From: Syntrophotalea acetylenivorans
Lineage (GTDB): Bacteria; Desulfobacterota; Desulfuromonadia; Desulfuromonadales; Syntrophotaleaceae
Reading direction: 5' to 3'
Length of the DNA stretch: 64,000 nucleotides
Assembly (NCBI RefSeq): GCF_001887775.1
Contig: NZ_CP015519.1
Span: 1,054,001-1,118,000, forward strand
The position numbers were made by a program, and so were the translations under genes. Positions 9,849 through 19,940 of the stretch are shown piece by piece (positions within the stretch are counted from its first letter, which is position 1; every line of letters starts with the position of its first letter). Below the pieces are notes generated by a model that was not told the DNA's origin, made no database searches, and worked only from the letters and a program-made list of their open reading frames with translations.

Positions 9849-11696
9849 TTATTGGTCCAACAGGAGGGAGTGCTTTGAGTTTTTTACACACTCTTGCATT
9901 GCGGCGCAAAAAAGCATTCGAGGCACATGATATAAAAGAAATCGCCTAGGATTGCTTGATTTCAATCTTGCCGCATGAGTTGCGTAGTATTTGGTCTGCC
10001 ACTTTAGATGTTCGATTTCAGCCTTTCCCACCTCAAAGGTATGGGTACCTGCAGAAGCAATCCAATCATCGCAGATTGAATGCTTTTGTGCTTCGTTCTC
10101 ACCTACTGGAAAAAGTAACCGGTCATCAATATCGGTAACGGTCATTCCACGACTCTCGACAGTCTCGACACCGTTTACTGCCCAGGTAATGGTGGCAGCA
10201 AGTTTATCTACGAACCGACGGATATTAGCCTCATTAATAATCCTAATAATATGTTGGTTGAGGTATCCTTTTGTCATGTCAATATCTCCATGACCCAGAG
10301 TCTCTTGAACGAGAAATGGATCATGTGTTTCTAAATATTGAATATTAGCTACCTGATCCCGCAATTGCTTTTTGCTAAAACCCTGCAAGCCATAAGATTG
10401 AATCAGATATCTTTTGTGTTGGCTATCTCCTCCTGTACTGAAAAGGTGTTTCTTTTTCCGTTTGATGCGGTGAACAAAAAGTGAAGGGTTATCTCTTTTC
10501 CACCACCGTTCGACATTTTTGTTATGATCAAGGAGGAGACTTATTACTTCGTGAAATCGGGGACTTTCCCTTTCAAACACTCGTTTAAAAAATACCTGGT
10601 TGTTTTTAGATTTAACGCTCTGAATCTCGAAACAGGCCCGGATTTCTGTAACATTTTCAGCAGTAATGGAAATAACAACATCAGGGTTCCAACCTGTATA
10701 AATCAAAAACAAAACTTCTGCTGCCTCTACTACAGGTGGGGGCATATAGTAGCTGACTAAAAACTGGTCTATAAGATCTACACCAAGCTTACTTAATTCA
10801 GGAGCAGGCGCCCGGTCAGTCTTTCCGCCCCGTCGTCCAGAGGAGAAAAGTCCATCATTATCCAACTCCCAAGCATTGAAGGCAATTGTGCTACCTTTTG
10901 AAAAAATTCGCTCATCGAAAGCTTTATATATATAAAAACCTTGTAAATGCAAAGTCGCCAATTTGTAGGTCAGCTTTTTTTCGAATGATGCACTCTCACC
11001 TGACCTACGAGCGATCTTATAATATTCATGTTTCCACAAATCCCAATCTTCTAAAGCTTCATTCCTTAACTTTTTATGCCTGCAAGCTGCTTCTTTGTAT
11101 GCCTCAATACTCTCCCAACAGGCTTCTTCAATTAGGTTTAAATCACCTTTCATCGCCCCTAACACGTTGTCATGTAAAGTTTCTTCGTCCTCGTGTTGAG
11201 TCATGACTAAGCGTTGACTATTGAGAACTCCTTGTTTTTTGCACTCGGAATTGTTGCGCGATGGAAAACGAGTTTGAAAAAAAACATCGCAAACAACTTC
11301 GCCACTACCCAGGAAAATACCGGAACGGGAAATAAGCGTTCTCCAGTGTATAGACGCAGTGCTTTTATCTTTAATCGTGTCGACAGTTTCAATATGGTCC
11401 TCAATAAGATTGTATAAACGGCGAATGTCTTTTCCGCTAAGGTCCTCTATAGGAGCTCCAAGGATCTCCCTTCCCTCAGTGTGGTTACTGAGTGAAACCA
11501 ACATCAAGCGAGTTTGATTGCTAATCGTTATGTCTAAGGGAAAAGAAGCGTCTATCAAAATTGCCTCAAAAAATCCCCCTCTCGCGATCCCCAGTTCGTC
11601 AAAGTCATATTGATGGGTATCGATTTTTTCATTACCTCTTCTTCGTTTTGTGGTCGGGACATTTGCAATATTTTTTCGCCAAGTGAGATTAGTCAT
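9849..11696 (-). CDS. Degenerate tyrosine-recombinase-like protein, first gene of element operon
   Basis: 615 aa. The fold signature of tyrosine recombinases is visible at 330-480, but two catalytic positions are changed: the first Arg is Asn (TGWNPDVV, N337) and the His of HxxR is Lys (KQLR, 443-446). LGH (467-469) and the Tyr (GYL, Y478) remain. It may be a DNA-binding partner rather than an independent cutter, or a family with altered chemistry. Its start codon is only about 80 bp from the recJ junction, behind a ribosome-binding site AGGGTG. With so little upstream room, transcription may come partly from the host sec/recJ side (inference). Confidence 0.75.
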   Translation of the reverse strand: MTNLTWRKNIANVPTTKRRRGNEKIDTHQYDFDELGIARGGFFEAILIDASFPLDITISNQTRLMLVSLSNHTEGREILGAPIEDLSGKDIRRLYNLIEDHIETVDTIKDKSTASIHWRTLISRSGIFLGSGEVVCDVFFQTRFPSRNNSECKKQGVLNSQRLVMTQHEDEETLHDNVLGAMKGDLNLIEEACWESIEAYKEAACRHKKLRNEALEDWDLWKHEYYKIARRSGESASFEKKLTYKLATLHLQGFYIYKAFDERIFSKGSTIAFNAWELDNDGLFSSGRRGGKTDRAPAPELSKLGVDLIDQFLVSYYMPPPVVEAAEVLFLIYTGWNPDVVISITAENVTEIRACFEIQSVKSKNNQVFFKRVFERESPRFHEVISLLLDHNKNVERWWKRDNPSLFVHRIKRKKKHLFSTGGDSQHKRYLIQSYGLQGFSKKQLRDQVANIQYLETHDPFLVQETLGHGDIDMTKGYLNQHIIRIINEANIRRFVDKLAATITWAVNGVETVESRGMTVTDIDDRLLFPVGENEAQKHSICDDWIASAGTHTFEVGKAEIEHLKWQTKYYATHAARLKSSNPRRFLLYHVPRMLFCAAMQECVKNSKHSLLLDQ

Positions 11697-11752
11697 TTTT
11701 TCACCCTATAAAATATTGGAAATTTTGGAGTTTTTTTGCTTATGTCAGTAAG

Positions 11753-11780
11753 TTGTTTTAGGGATTGTAGCATAAAACAT
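11753..11780. other. Probable attachment-site core at the element/recJ junction
   Basis: A perfect inverted repeat TGTTTTA (11754-11760) and TAAAACA (11773-11779) with a 12-bp spacer straddles the point where the recJ reading frame is lost. Paired 7-bp arms around a short spacer are the usual core architecture for tyrosine recombinases. The right arm overlaps the GAT GTT codons of the conserved recJ motif, so part of the site is supplied by recJ itself. The matching site at the left end is outside the window. Confidence 0.5.
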
Positions 11781-12054
11781 CGTAATCACCATGCACAGCA
11801 ATACGTTCTCCAGCCTGTACCGCTTGACTAAGGCGTGTAACCGCTACTTCCATGCCCGCCAGCAGCAAGGGGTCGGGCATGGCGGCCAAACGACAGGCCA
11901 GGTACTGACGTCCCTGATCAACATCCTCAACACCCCTCTGCTGCAGCAATGCTGCGACCAGGGGGCTGATCTGAAGTTTATCGGACAAGGTTTTGGTCAA
12001 AGAGACGTCGGCTTCACCGCGACTTTCCCAGAGATAGCGTAATATCGGAATCAT
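11758..12054 (-). pseudogene. recJ: 5' fragment of host recJ, interrupted at the catalytic motif
   Basis: The first 93 codons match the N-terminal part of RecJ (helical N-terminus, then AVHGDYDV at 86-93). Intact RecJ continues with DG and about 480 more residues; here the frame runs into element DNA, adds LCYNP and stops. Genuine recJ sequence is therefore about 11776-12054. The stub lacks almost every metal ligand and cannot be active. Start ATG has AGGATC just upstream and lies about 95 bp after secF. The rest of the gene presumably lies beyond the far end of the element. Confidence 0.9.
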
Positions 12055-12062
12055 AGAGATCC

Positions 12063-12100
12063 TATAAAAAACGGGCCGGGAATATTACATTCCGGCCCGC
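12063..12100 (-). terminator. Intrinsic terminator after secF
   Basis: A strong stem (CGGGCCGG.. pairing with ..CCGGCCCG, 12072-12083 and 12089-12099) is followed on the minus strand by TTTTTT. It separates the yajC-secD-secF unit from recJ and the element behind it. Confidence 0.75.
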
Positions 12101-12147
12101 CTGGTTAAATCATGCAGTCGACCATCTAGCCGATGGATATGGTGATA

Positions 12148-13068
12148 TCAAGCGCTAGCCTTGGCTTTGACACGGTTCCGGTAGTTTTGCCAGAAGATCA
12201 ACAGAGGGCTGGCGACAAAAATCGAGGAGAAGGTACCGATGAGCACCCCGACGAGCAAGGCAAAGGCAAAGTTATGAATAACCCCGCCGCCAAAGATAAA
12301 CAGAGCCAACACTACCATCAAAGTCGTGCCTGAAGTCAGTATTGTGCGAGACAAGGTCTCATTGATAGAGCGATTGATAAGGAATTCAAGCCCCTGCTTA
12401 GCGTGCTTACCCTGGTTTTCGCGAATCCGGTCATACACGATAATGGTATCATTGAGGGAATAACCGATGATGGCCAGAAAAGCGGCTATAATCGGCAGAT
12501 CGATCTCTTTTCCCGAAAGGGAGAAAATCCCAAGGGTAATTACCACGTCGTGAAGCAAGGCTAGAATAGCTCCGACGGCAAAACGGAATTCGAAACGCCA
12601 GGTGACGTAAATGAGAATGCCAATCATTGCGTAAAAGATAGCCATCAAGCCCTTCTTACGCAGGTCCTTGCCGACTTGCGGTCCAACCATTTCGACCCGG
12701 CGAATTTCTGCCTGGTCGGCACCGTAGACCGCATCCAGTGCGCCACCGATAGTTTGGGACAACCCCTCTAACTTGGAACTGGACTCTTGAGCGCGCAGCA
12801 GGTACTCGTTAGGCTCATCGCCAAACTGCTGCACGGTCAAACCGCGCAAATCGAGGTCCTTCAGGGCAACCTTGATGTCCTTGGCAGTAGTCGCTTCGAC
12901 AAACTTAACCTGCACCAGAGTACCGCCAGCAAAGTCGATGCCGTAGTTAGGACCGCCTTTGGCGATCAGCGACACAAGGCCGATGAGGATCAATGCTGCG
13001 GAGAAGATTACAGCCATACGCCGTTTACCGACGAAATCGAGATTGATATCCGGTTTGATTAACTCCAT
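12148..13068 (-). CDS. secF: Protein translocase subunit SecF
   Basis: 306 aa, the usual length for SecF, an inner-membrane RND-type subunit that with SecD uses the proton-motive force to help proteins leave SecYEG. One N-terminal membrane helix (about 16-36), a periplasmic domain carrying the YGIDFAGGTLVQVKF motif, then five membrane helices with the GYSLNDTIIVYDRIREN signature near 200-220. It starts 10 bp downstream of secD, so the pair is co-transcribed, and a terminator follows. Confidence 0.97.
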   Translation of the reverse strand: MELIKPDINLDFVGKRRMAVIFSAALILIGLVSLIAKGGPNYGIDFAGGTLVQVKFVEATTAKDIKVALKDLDLRGLTVQQFGDEPNEYLLRAQESSSKLEGLSQTIGGALDAVYGADQAEIRRVEMVGPQVGKDLRKKGLMAIFYAMIGILIYVTWRFEFRFAVGAILALLHDVVITLGIFSLSGKEIDLPIIAAFLAIIGYSLNDTIIVYDRIRENQGKHAKQGLEFLINRSINETLSRTILTSGTTLMVVLALFIFGGGVIHNFAFALLVGVLIGTFSSIFVASPLLIFWQNYRNRVKAKASA

Positions 13069-13078
13069 GCCGCCCTCC

Positions 13079-14677
13079 CTATATGCTCAGCCGCTTAACA
13101 TCGTAGCGGGTCAAGAAGAAATCGAATACCAGTCTGGAAACAAAAATCGCGGTAAAGAGCGAAGCCAGGATACCCACTGACAAGGTCACGGCAAAGCCCT
13201 TGACCGGACCGGTGCCAAACTGGAAGAGCACAACGGCAGCAATCAGCGTTGTAACGTTGGCGTCGATGATGGTCCAGAATGCCTTGGCATAACCGGCTTC
13301 CAAAGCGGCTCGCGCGGTCTTGCCGATGCGTAACTCCTCGCGGATTCGCTCAAAAATCAGTACGTTGGCGTCTACCGCCATACCGATGGTCAGAACAATA
13401 CCACCGATACCCGGCAGGGTCAGAGTCGCCTTGAACATACCGAGCATGGCCAGAACGAAGAATACGTTAAGGATCAGCGCCAGGTTCGCCACCACACCGG
13501 ACAGTCGGTAGTAAAGGCCCATGGCCAACAGTACCGCCAGGGCGCCGATAAGAACCGAATTTCTACCACGGTTGATAGAATCGAGACCGAGAGAAGGACC
13601 GACGGTACGATCTTCAAGGATCTCAACCGGAGCCGGCAAAGAACCGGCCCGCAGTACGATGGCCAGATCGGTAGCTTCCTGTTCGGTAAAGGAGCCGCTG
13701 ACCTGAGCACTGCCACCGGAAATTCGCTCGCGAATCACCGGTGCCGAATAGACCGTATCGTCAAGAACAATGGCCATGCGCTTACCGACATTGGCGGCGG
13801 TGATTTGGTCAAAACGCTTGGCTCCAACGGCGTTAAAGTCCATGGCTACGTAGGGATCATTAAAGCGGGGGTCGATACGCACCTGAGCGTCGGACAGCAG
13901 ATCGCCGGTCATGACCGTCTTGTCTTTAACCACCAGCGGAATTTCACTGACTGTTCCACTGCGGGAATCCACCCGTCGCTCATAGAGCAGTTTGCTGCCA
14001 GCTGGAATATTGCCCTGCACCGCCTGCTGAGGGTCGACTTTTTCGTCAACCATCATAAATTCGAGACGAGCGGTCTTGCCGAGCAAAGCGATAGCCCGCT
14101 GAGGATCCTTGATCCCTGGCAACTGAATCAGGATTCGACCGCCACTCTGTAATTGCAGGGTCGGTTCGCTGACCCCAAACTGGTCCACTCGGTTACGCAG
14201 AGTCTCCAGGGCCTGGCGCACCGCATAATCCTTGATGCGAGTGACCTCTCTATCGCTGAGCCGATAATTTTTTTCGATGTAGCCGCCCTCGGTGGAGAGA
14301 GTCATCGCTTCGAGATCGGGGAAGTTTTCAGCCATGAGGCCATCAACCTGACCCCCGGCCTGCTCATCATAAACGGTCACCGTCAGGCGCTGACCGTTAC
14401 GACGATCAACTCGCTTGAAGATCACATCCTGTTCCCGCAGCAACCCTTCGGACTGGTCGACGATCGTGTCGAGCCGGCTTTCCACCGCCTTTTCGGCATC
14501 AACCCCGAGCACCAGGTGCATGCCACCCTGCAAATCGAGACCGAGATGGATGGGATCGAAAGCATTCTGCCACCAGGATGGCAGACTTTCGTTGAAAAAA
14601 GTCGGCGCCAGAGAAATCAGCGATAGCAGGAAGCAGCCGAGGACGATCCCGCCCCGCACCTTGATGCTTTTGGACAT
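13079..14677 (-). CDS. secD: Protein translocase subunit SecD
   Basis: 532 aa. The N-terminal helix is followed by the SecD motif HLGLDLQGGMHLVLGVD, the periplasmic P1 region, and the C-terminal membrane half with GIGGIVLTIGMAVDANVLIFERIREE, the counterpart of the SecF signature. SecD and SecF form a complex that supports late stages of Sec export. It is located 29 bp after yajC in the canonical yajC-secD-secF order. No truncation or missing motif is apparent. Confidence 0.97.
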   Translation of the reverse strand: MSKSIKVRGGIVLGCFLLSLISLAPTFFNESLPSWWQNAFDPIHLGLDLQGGMHLVLGVDAEKAVESRLDTIVDQSEGLLREQDVIFKRVDRRNGQRLTVTVYDEQAGGQVDGLMAENFPDLEAMTLSTEGGYIEKNYRLSDREVTRIKDYAVRQALETLRNRVDQFGVSEPTLQLQSGGRILIQLPGIKDPQRAIALLGKTARLEFMMVDEKVDPQQAVQGNIPAGSKLLYERRVDSRSGTVSEIPLVVKDKTVMTGDLLSDAQVRIDPRFNDPYVAMDFNAVGAKRFDQITAANVGKRMAIVLDDTVYSAPVIRERISGGSAQVSGSFTEQEATDLAIVLRAGSLPAPVEILEDRTVGPSLGLDSINRGRNSVLIGALAVLLAMGLYYRLSGVVANLALILNVFFVLAMLGMFKATLTLPGIGGIVLTIGMAVDANVLIFERIREELRIGKTARAALEAGYAKAFWTIIDANVTTLIAAVVLFQFGTGPVKGFAVTLSVGILASLFTAIFVSRLVFDFFLTRYDVKRLSI

Positions 14678-14706
14678 GGCAGTACTAGCTCCTTTAGCAG
14701 ATCGAA

Positions 14707-15021
14707 TTATTGCTCTTTGGTGACCGAAGCGACGGAATTACGGGTAATCTTGATTTTAACCCCAGTAGCAATCTCAACGGTGAGGACACTTTCCTGAATA
14801 GCGGCCACTTTGGCGTAAATGCCACCAAGGGTAACAATCGAGTCACCGACCTTAAGTGCTTCGATCATTTCTTTCTGCTGTTTAGCCTTTTTTTGTTGGG
14901 GCCGAATAAGCAAAAAATAGAAAATGGCGAACATCAGCACCAGCATAATAATTCCCTGGTAAGGATTGTTGGCCTGCTGACCACCGGCTGCTCCGGCAAA
15001 AGCAAAAGCTTCTGATACCAT
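14707..15021 (-). CDS. yajC: Preprotein translocase accessory subunit YajC
   Basis: 104 aa: one membrane helix (about 21-40, ending FYFLLIRPQQKKAKQQ) and a cytoplasmic domain with GDSIVTLGGIYAKV, all typical of YajC. It associates with SecDF. Ribosome-binding site AAGGAGG lies just before the ATG. It is placed between tgt and secD, as in many proteobacteria. Confidence 0.96.
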   Translation of the reverse strand: MVSEAFAFAGAAGGQQANNPYQGIIMLVLMFAIFYFLLIRPQQKKAKQQKEMIEALKVGDSIVTLGGIYAKVAAIQESVLTVEIATGVKIKITRNSVASVTKEQ

Positions 15022-15100
15022 GAATGACCTCCTTGAAGTTTACGTAAAAAAACCTTTTGAGAGCTCTGAAAGACCCGCCTGAAGCAGCTGCATGTCGCCT

Positions 15101-16246
<1,146 letters not shown>

Positions 16247-16290
16247 TTATAAGCCATCAAGGAGGCTGTCGGTCTTGATGAAATTTACCG

Positions 16291-16414
16291 GATGGCTAAG
16301 CAAAATTTTCGGCCTACAAGGCCTGGTGTTTTTTCGGGGGCGAAGGCATACATAAGTATCGAGGTCCTGAAAAAATGCCGTAACGCCGTAGGGCGGACTT
16401 TTTGCGACGCCATT
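16291..16414 (-). repeat. Dispersed structured repeat, copy A (after queA)
   Basis: About 124 bp matching copy B (19941-20068) along its whole length. Conserved blocks are GATGGCNAAGCAAAAT, GAAGGCATAC, GAGGTCCT and GCGGACTTTTTGCGAC. It begins on the minus strand directly at the queA stop codon. An internal stem (TTTTTTC with GAAAAAA, then G/C-rich pairs) is kept in copy B with a compensating pair change (TTTTTTA with TAAAAAA), which points to a folded RNA or DNA structure. Confidence 0.75.
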
Positions 16415-17444
16415 ATAGAATTAGCATGCAGTCGCCATAGCTAAAAAAACGAAAACCCTCAGCAACTGCCCGTCGATAAGCCGCCAATACCGCTTCACGG
16501 CCGGCAAAGGCCGAAACCAGCATCAGCAGGGTCGAGCGCGGCAGATGAAAATTGGTCAGCATGGCATCGACGGTGCGAAAGCGATAGCCAGGATAAATAA
16601 ACAGATCGCAGGCGCCCGATCCAGCCTGTAACCGGCCCTGATCATCGACGGCGTATTCCAGCGTTCGGGTACTGGTGGTACCCAGGGCAAAAATCCGGCG
16701 ACCGGCAGCACGGGCCAGGTTGACCGCCTCCGCCGTGGTAGCAGGAACGGTGAAATGCTCTTCGTGCATACGGTGCTCGCGGATATTGTCAACGCGCACC
16801 GGCAGGAAAGTACCGATCCCGACATGCAGGGTCAGGGGATGAATCTCCACCCCTTTGTTCCGTAACTGTTCCAGAATCTCCGGCGTAAAGTGCAGCCCGG
16901 CAGTGGGCGCGGCAACCGCTCCGGCATTCTGGGCAAAAACAGTTTGATAGCGTTCTTTATCGAGCTGACTGTCATCCCGGCGAATGTAGGGCGGCAGCGG
17001 CATGCGTCCAATCTGCTCGATCTGTTGCAGGAAATCGCCTTCAGAGGCGAATTGAATATGTTTATACGGGTCTTCGCCGCCTTCTACGACCGTAGCGGTC
17101 AAAGACTCGCCGAGCAGCAACCGGGTTCCGACTCGAGGGCCCTTAGAGGCCTTGGTCAGACAAATCCAGGTTTCCTCTTTCCCTGCAAGGCGTCGCACCA
17201 GCAACACCTCGACCTTACCACCGGATTCCTTGCAACCAAGAAGTCGCGCAGGGATAACCCGGGTATCGTTGACCACCAGCACATCGCCGGACCTGAAGTG
17301 GTCAACAATATCGCTAAAGCCGCCAATGGTCAGGTTACCGGTGGCGCGATCAAGGACCATCAATCGAGACCCGGTCCGTTCGGCCAGAGGCTCTTGGGCT
17401 ATCAGTTCTTCAGGTAGATCAAAATCGAAATCGCTTAGGTGCAT
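16413..17444 (-). CDS. queA: S-adenosylmethionine:tRNA ribosyltransferase-isomerase
   Basis: QueA moves the ribosyl part of SAM onto preQ1-tRNA to form epoxyqueuosine. The 343-aa product starts at MHLSDFDFDLPEELIAQEP, the standard QueA N-terminus; a longer frame to 17495 adds 17 residues unlike the family. Family motifs include TGSRLMVLDR, VNDTRVIPARL, PTAGLHFTPE and NFHLPRSTLLMLVSAFAG. It forms a queuosine gene pair with tgt downstream. Confidence 0.96.
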   Translation of the reverse strand: MHLSDFDFDLPEELIAQEPLAERTGSRLMVLDRATGNLTIGGFSDIVDHFRSGDVLVVNDTRVIPARLLGCKESGGKVEVLLVRRLAGKEETWICLTKASKGPRVGTRLLLGESLTATVVEGGEDPYKHIQFASEGDFLQQIEQIGRMPLPPYIRRDDSQLDKERYQTVFAQNAGAVAAPTAGLHFTPEILEQLRNKGVEIHPLTLHVGIGTFLPVRVDNIREHRMHEEHFTVPATTAEAVNLARAAGRRIFALGTTSTRTLEYAVDDQGRLQAGSGACDLFIYPGYRFRTVDAMLTNFHLPRSTLLMLVSAFAGREAVLAAYRRAVAEGFRFFSYGDCMLIL

Positions 17445-17632
17445 GAATGCTTGTCCACAGGCCGCCAGAGGGCTGCAAAATACGGGCTTAATCAAACATA
17501 GATAATGGGCAAAGTCAATGCTTTTCCGGACCCTTGGCGCTAGCTGAAATCAGCAGCAGATCCGGTGGAAATGACTTGAAACAGCGGCTCAAAATGTACG
17601 TTACCGTACCATCATTGATAGCCGACTTTACT

Positions 17633-17818
17633 TTAAAAGTGTGCCAGATAGACCAAGAGTAATCCGAGAAACATGGCAACAAACCCGCCGAACCGCAAAA
17701 AGAAGTCATCGGCTTCGACTACACTCAACAGCAGGGCCTTGAAACGGCGGGGGGACAAAAACCAGGGAATCCCTTCAATCACCAGTAGCAGGCCGACGAC
17801 CGTTAATAAAAGTTCCAT
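17633..17818 (-). CDS. Small membrane protein, DUF2065/YjeT-like
   Basis: 61 aa with two hydrophobic helices (about 2-20 and 38-59) joined by a short basic loop SPRRFKALL. The pattern and length match DUF2065 (E. coli YjeT). Function is unknown. It lies between a radical SAM gene and queA and has AAGGGAAGGGC upstream as a ribosome-binding site. Confidence 0.8.
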   Translation of the reverse strand: MELLLTVVGLLLVIEGIPWFLSPRRFKALLLSVVEADDFFLRFGGFVAMFLGLLLVYLAHF

Positions 17819-17866
17819 GCCCTTCCCTTCTGTTCTGGCAACATCCTGCCGGTACGGCGGGCTATG

Positions 17867-19660
17867 TTATGCCTTGCCCTTACCTCTGTCAAGAGACCTG
17901 CCTCGCCGCTGACGACCGGGCCGGTGATTCGTCCCGTGCCTCCCAAGCAAAAGAGCCTCTTCGGATTCACGACCACAGCGCTTCAATGCTTCCTTTACCG
18001 CAGAGCGATTCTCCGGAAGATGGGCGAGCAACAGAGCTTTTTGCAACCGACGCTCTCGATCGGAACGGGGCACGTGAACTGGCTCGCCGCTAAAGGGATC
18101 ACAGCCGGTGTGATAAAGACAGGAGGATAAAGTCCCCGGCGTCGGTGTAAATTCTTGCACCTGCTCGACCTGCAACCCCAATCGGCGCAGCACTAAAGCC
18201 GTTTCGACCATCTGCTCCAGGGTCGAACCGGGATGGCCTGCGATCAGATAAGGCACAACGCTCTGGCGTTTTCCGCAAGCCTGGCTTTGCTCACGAAAAC
18301 GGGCCAGAAACGTCTCGAAGACCTCCGGCCCGGGTTTGCGCATAATACGGGTCAATTCAGCGCACAAGGATTCGGGTGCGACCTTCAACAGCCCACTGAC
18401 ATGATCGGCAATGAGTTGCCGCTGGTAGCGGGGCTGTTTTTCCAACAGATCGAGGCGCACTCCGGAAGCAATAAAAAGATGGCGGACCCCCTTAATCGCC
18501 CTCAAACGCTTGAGCAAATGCACTGCGGCGCTGTCATCAGCTTTCAAATGGGGACAGGGTTCGGGAAAAAGGCAACCGTCCCGTCGGCACTGGCGGCGTG
18601 CTTCGGCGTTACCGCAGCTCATACCGTACATGTTGGCGCTCGGTCCGCCGACATCGCTGACCGTCCCGCGAAAACCCTCATCGGAGACAAGTTGCTGCAC
18701 TTCCCGGCAAATCGACTGTTCGGATCGGGATTGAATAAATTTACCCTGATGCTGAGCAATAGCACAAAAAGCACAGCCGCCGAAGCAGCCGCGATGACTG
18801 GTCACCGAATGACGAATCTGCTCAAAAGCGGGTATGGTCTCTTTATAGTCTGGATGGGGCCTGCGCTGAAAAGGCAAAGCGTAGAGGCGGTCAAGTCTGG
18901 ATTGATCCAAGGGCAGCGGTGGCGGATTCACCAATAGCCAGCGAGAGCCATGACGCTGCAACAGCGGACGGGCGTTGTAGGGATTGCTCTCACCGGCAGC
19001 GAGACGAAAGGATTCGTTGAATGCGGCCGTGTCGTCCACTACCGCTTCAAAGGAAGGGATCTCAACTCCCTCAACAGGCCGTTCACTGCATAACAGCGCA
19101 CTGCCACGCAGATCACGAATGTTTTCTATCTCCTCTCCGTCAGCCAAACGGCGGGTCAATTCCAGCAGAGCCGTTTCGGCCATGCCGAAAAGCAGCAGAC
19201 CGGCCTTGCTGTCGACCAACAGGGAGCGACGTACGGAATCGGACCAATAATCGTAGTGAGCCAGACGGCGCAGACTGGCCTCAATCCCGCCGATGATTAC
19301 CGGTAGCCCCTTGAAGGCTCCCTTGAGAGCCGAGGTATAGGCGATCACCGCACGATTGGGGCGGGATCCGCTGCGTCCGCCGGGGGTGTAGGCATCGTTG
19401 CGACGCTGTTTTTTCGCAGCCGTATAATGGTTGACCATGGAGTCCATGGCCCCGGCAGAAACAGCGGCAAACAGACGGGGCCTACCCATGACCTGAAACG
19501 CCTGGGGGGTTTTCCAGTCGGGTTGGGCTAAAATACCGACTCTGTACCCCTCCGCCTCAAGCAGCCTGGCCAGAAGCGGCACACCAAACGCGGGATGGTC
19601 CACGTAAGCGTCACCGGAAACGAATAAAACGTCGAGTTGATCCCAGCCACGCTTCTCCAT
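17867..19660 (-). CDS. YgiQ-family radical SAM protein
   Basis: 597 aa. The N-terminal half ([26 protein letters not shown]) is characteristic of the UPF0313/YgiQ family. The radical SAM cluster motif CFGGCAFC lies near 294-301, and a Cys-rich insert follows ([25 protein letters not shown]). The C-terminal tail is Arg-rich ([15 protein letters not shown]). The enzyme's substrate is not established for this family. No adjacent gene suggests one. Confidence 0.9.
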   Translation of the reverse strand: MEKRGWDQLDVLFVSGDAYVDHPAFGVPLLARLLEAEGYRVGILAQPDWKTPQAFQVMGRPRLFAAVSAGAMDSMVNHYTAAKKQRRNDAYTPGGRSGSRPNRAVIAYTSALKGAFKGLPVIIGGIEASLRRLAHYDYWSDSVRRSLLVDSKAGLLLFGMAETALLELTRRLADGEEIENIRDLRGSALLCSERPVEGVEIPSFEAVVDDTAAFNESFRLAAGESNPYNARPLLQRHGSRWLLVNPPPLPLDQSRLDRLYALPFQRRPHPDYKETIPAFEQIRHSVTSHRGCFGGCAFCAIAQHQGKFIQSRSEQSICREVQQLVSDEGFRGTVSDVGGPSANMYGMSCGNAEARRQCRRDGCLFPEPCPHLKADDSAAVHLLKRLRAIKGVRHLFIASGVRLDLLEKQPRYQRQLIADHVSGLLKVAPESLCAELTRIMRKPGPEVFETFLARFREQSQACGKRQSVVPYLIAGHPGSTLEQMVETALVLRRLGLQVEQVQEFTPTPGTLSSCLYHTGCDPFSGEPVHVPRSDRERRLQKALLLAHLPENRSAVKEALKRCGRESEEALLLGRHGTNHRPGRQRRGRSLDRGKGKA

Positions 19661-19704
19661 ATCCTGCCTGCAGACAGGCAGAAATGTTTTACGGTCGATA
19701 GTTT

Positions 19705-19899
19705 TCAGCAGCCGCCATCCTTACACAGGTTTTTCAAGGAACGATCATAACTGCGCTCACCGTCAGGGGAGAAAAAACAGCCAGGCACCTCCCCTTTGCC
19801 GCGATGATAAATCACACACTCGCAGCAACGGCCCCGCTTATCGCACGCAGTGTAGGTGCAGGTACAATGATCGAAACTCTGTTCTCCGATACAACCCAT
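19705..19899 (-). CDS. Cys-rich small protein, DUF6485-like
   Basis: 64 aa with a dense cysteine pattern ([18 protein letters not shown], then PGCFF and NLCKDGGC) and the YDRSL motif. This fits the DUF6485 family of small, probably metal-binding proteins common in anaerobes. Function is unknown. It lies between the YgiQ-type gene and argC. Confidence 0.8.
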   Translation of the reverse strand: MGCIGEQSFDHCTCTYTACDKRGRCCECVIYHRGKGEVPGCFFSPDGERSYDRSLKNLCKDGGC

Positions 19900-19940
19900 A
19901 ATGAACTCCCTAAAGAAGATCCATTCTCACCAATCCAAGG

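Larger units (their letters stand above)
1..11775. mobile_element. Integrated element in recJ (right part; left end outside window)
   Basis: This AT-richer segment carries seven minus-strand genes spaced 30 bp or less apart, including two intact and one degenerate tyrosine recombinase, a kinase/RecD-like fusion and a RecJ-like nuclease. Its right boundary is set by host recJ, whose reading frame is intact up to the HGDYDV motif and then changes abruptly at about 11775/11776. No recJ remainder appears down to position 1, so the other end must lie to the left of the window. The multi-recombinase module next to the junction recalls the Tn554-like and GInt families of tyrosine-recombinase islands, but the gene order (615 aa, 814 aa, two small proteins, and a third recombinase at the far end of the operon) does not match any such element I can name. 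Total size and cargo are unknown. Confidence 0.85.

Noticed and set aside
11758-12054. 98-aa frame as an independent small gene
   Set aside because: Its first 93 residues are RecJ N-terminus and the last five are junction read-through, so it is a gene fragment.
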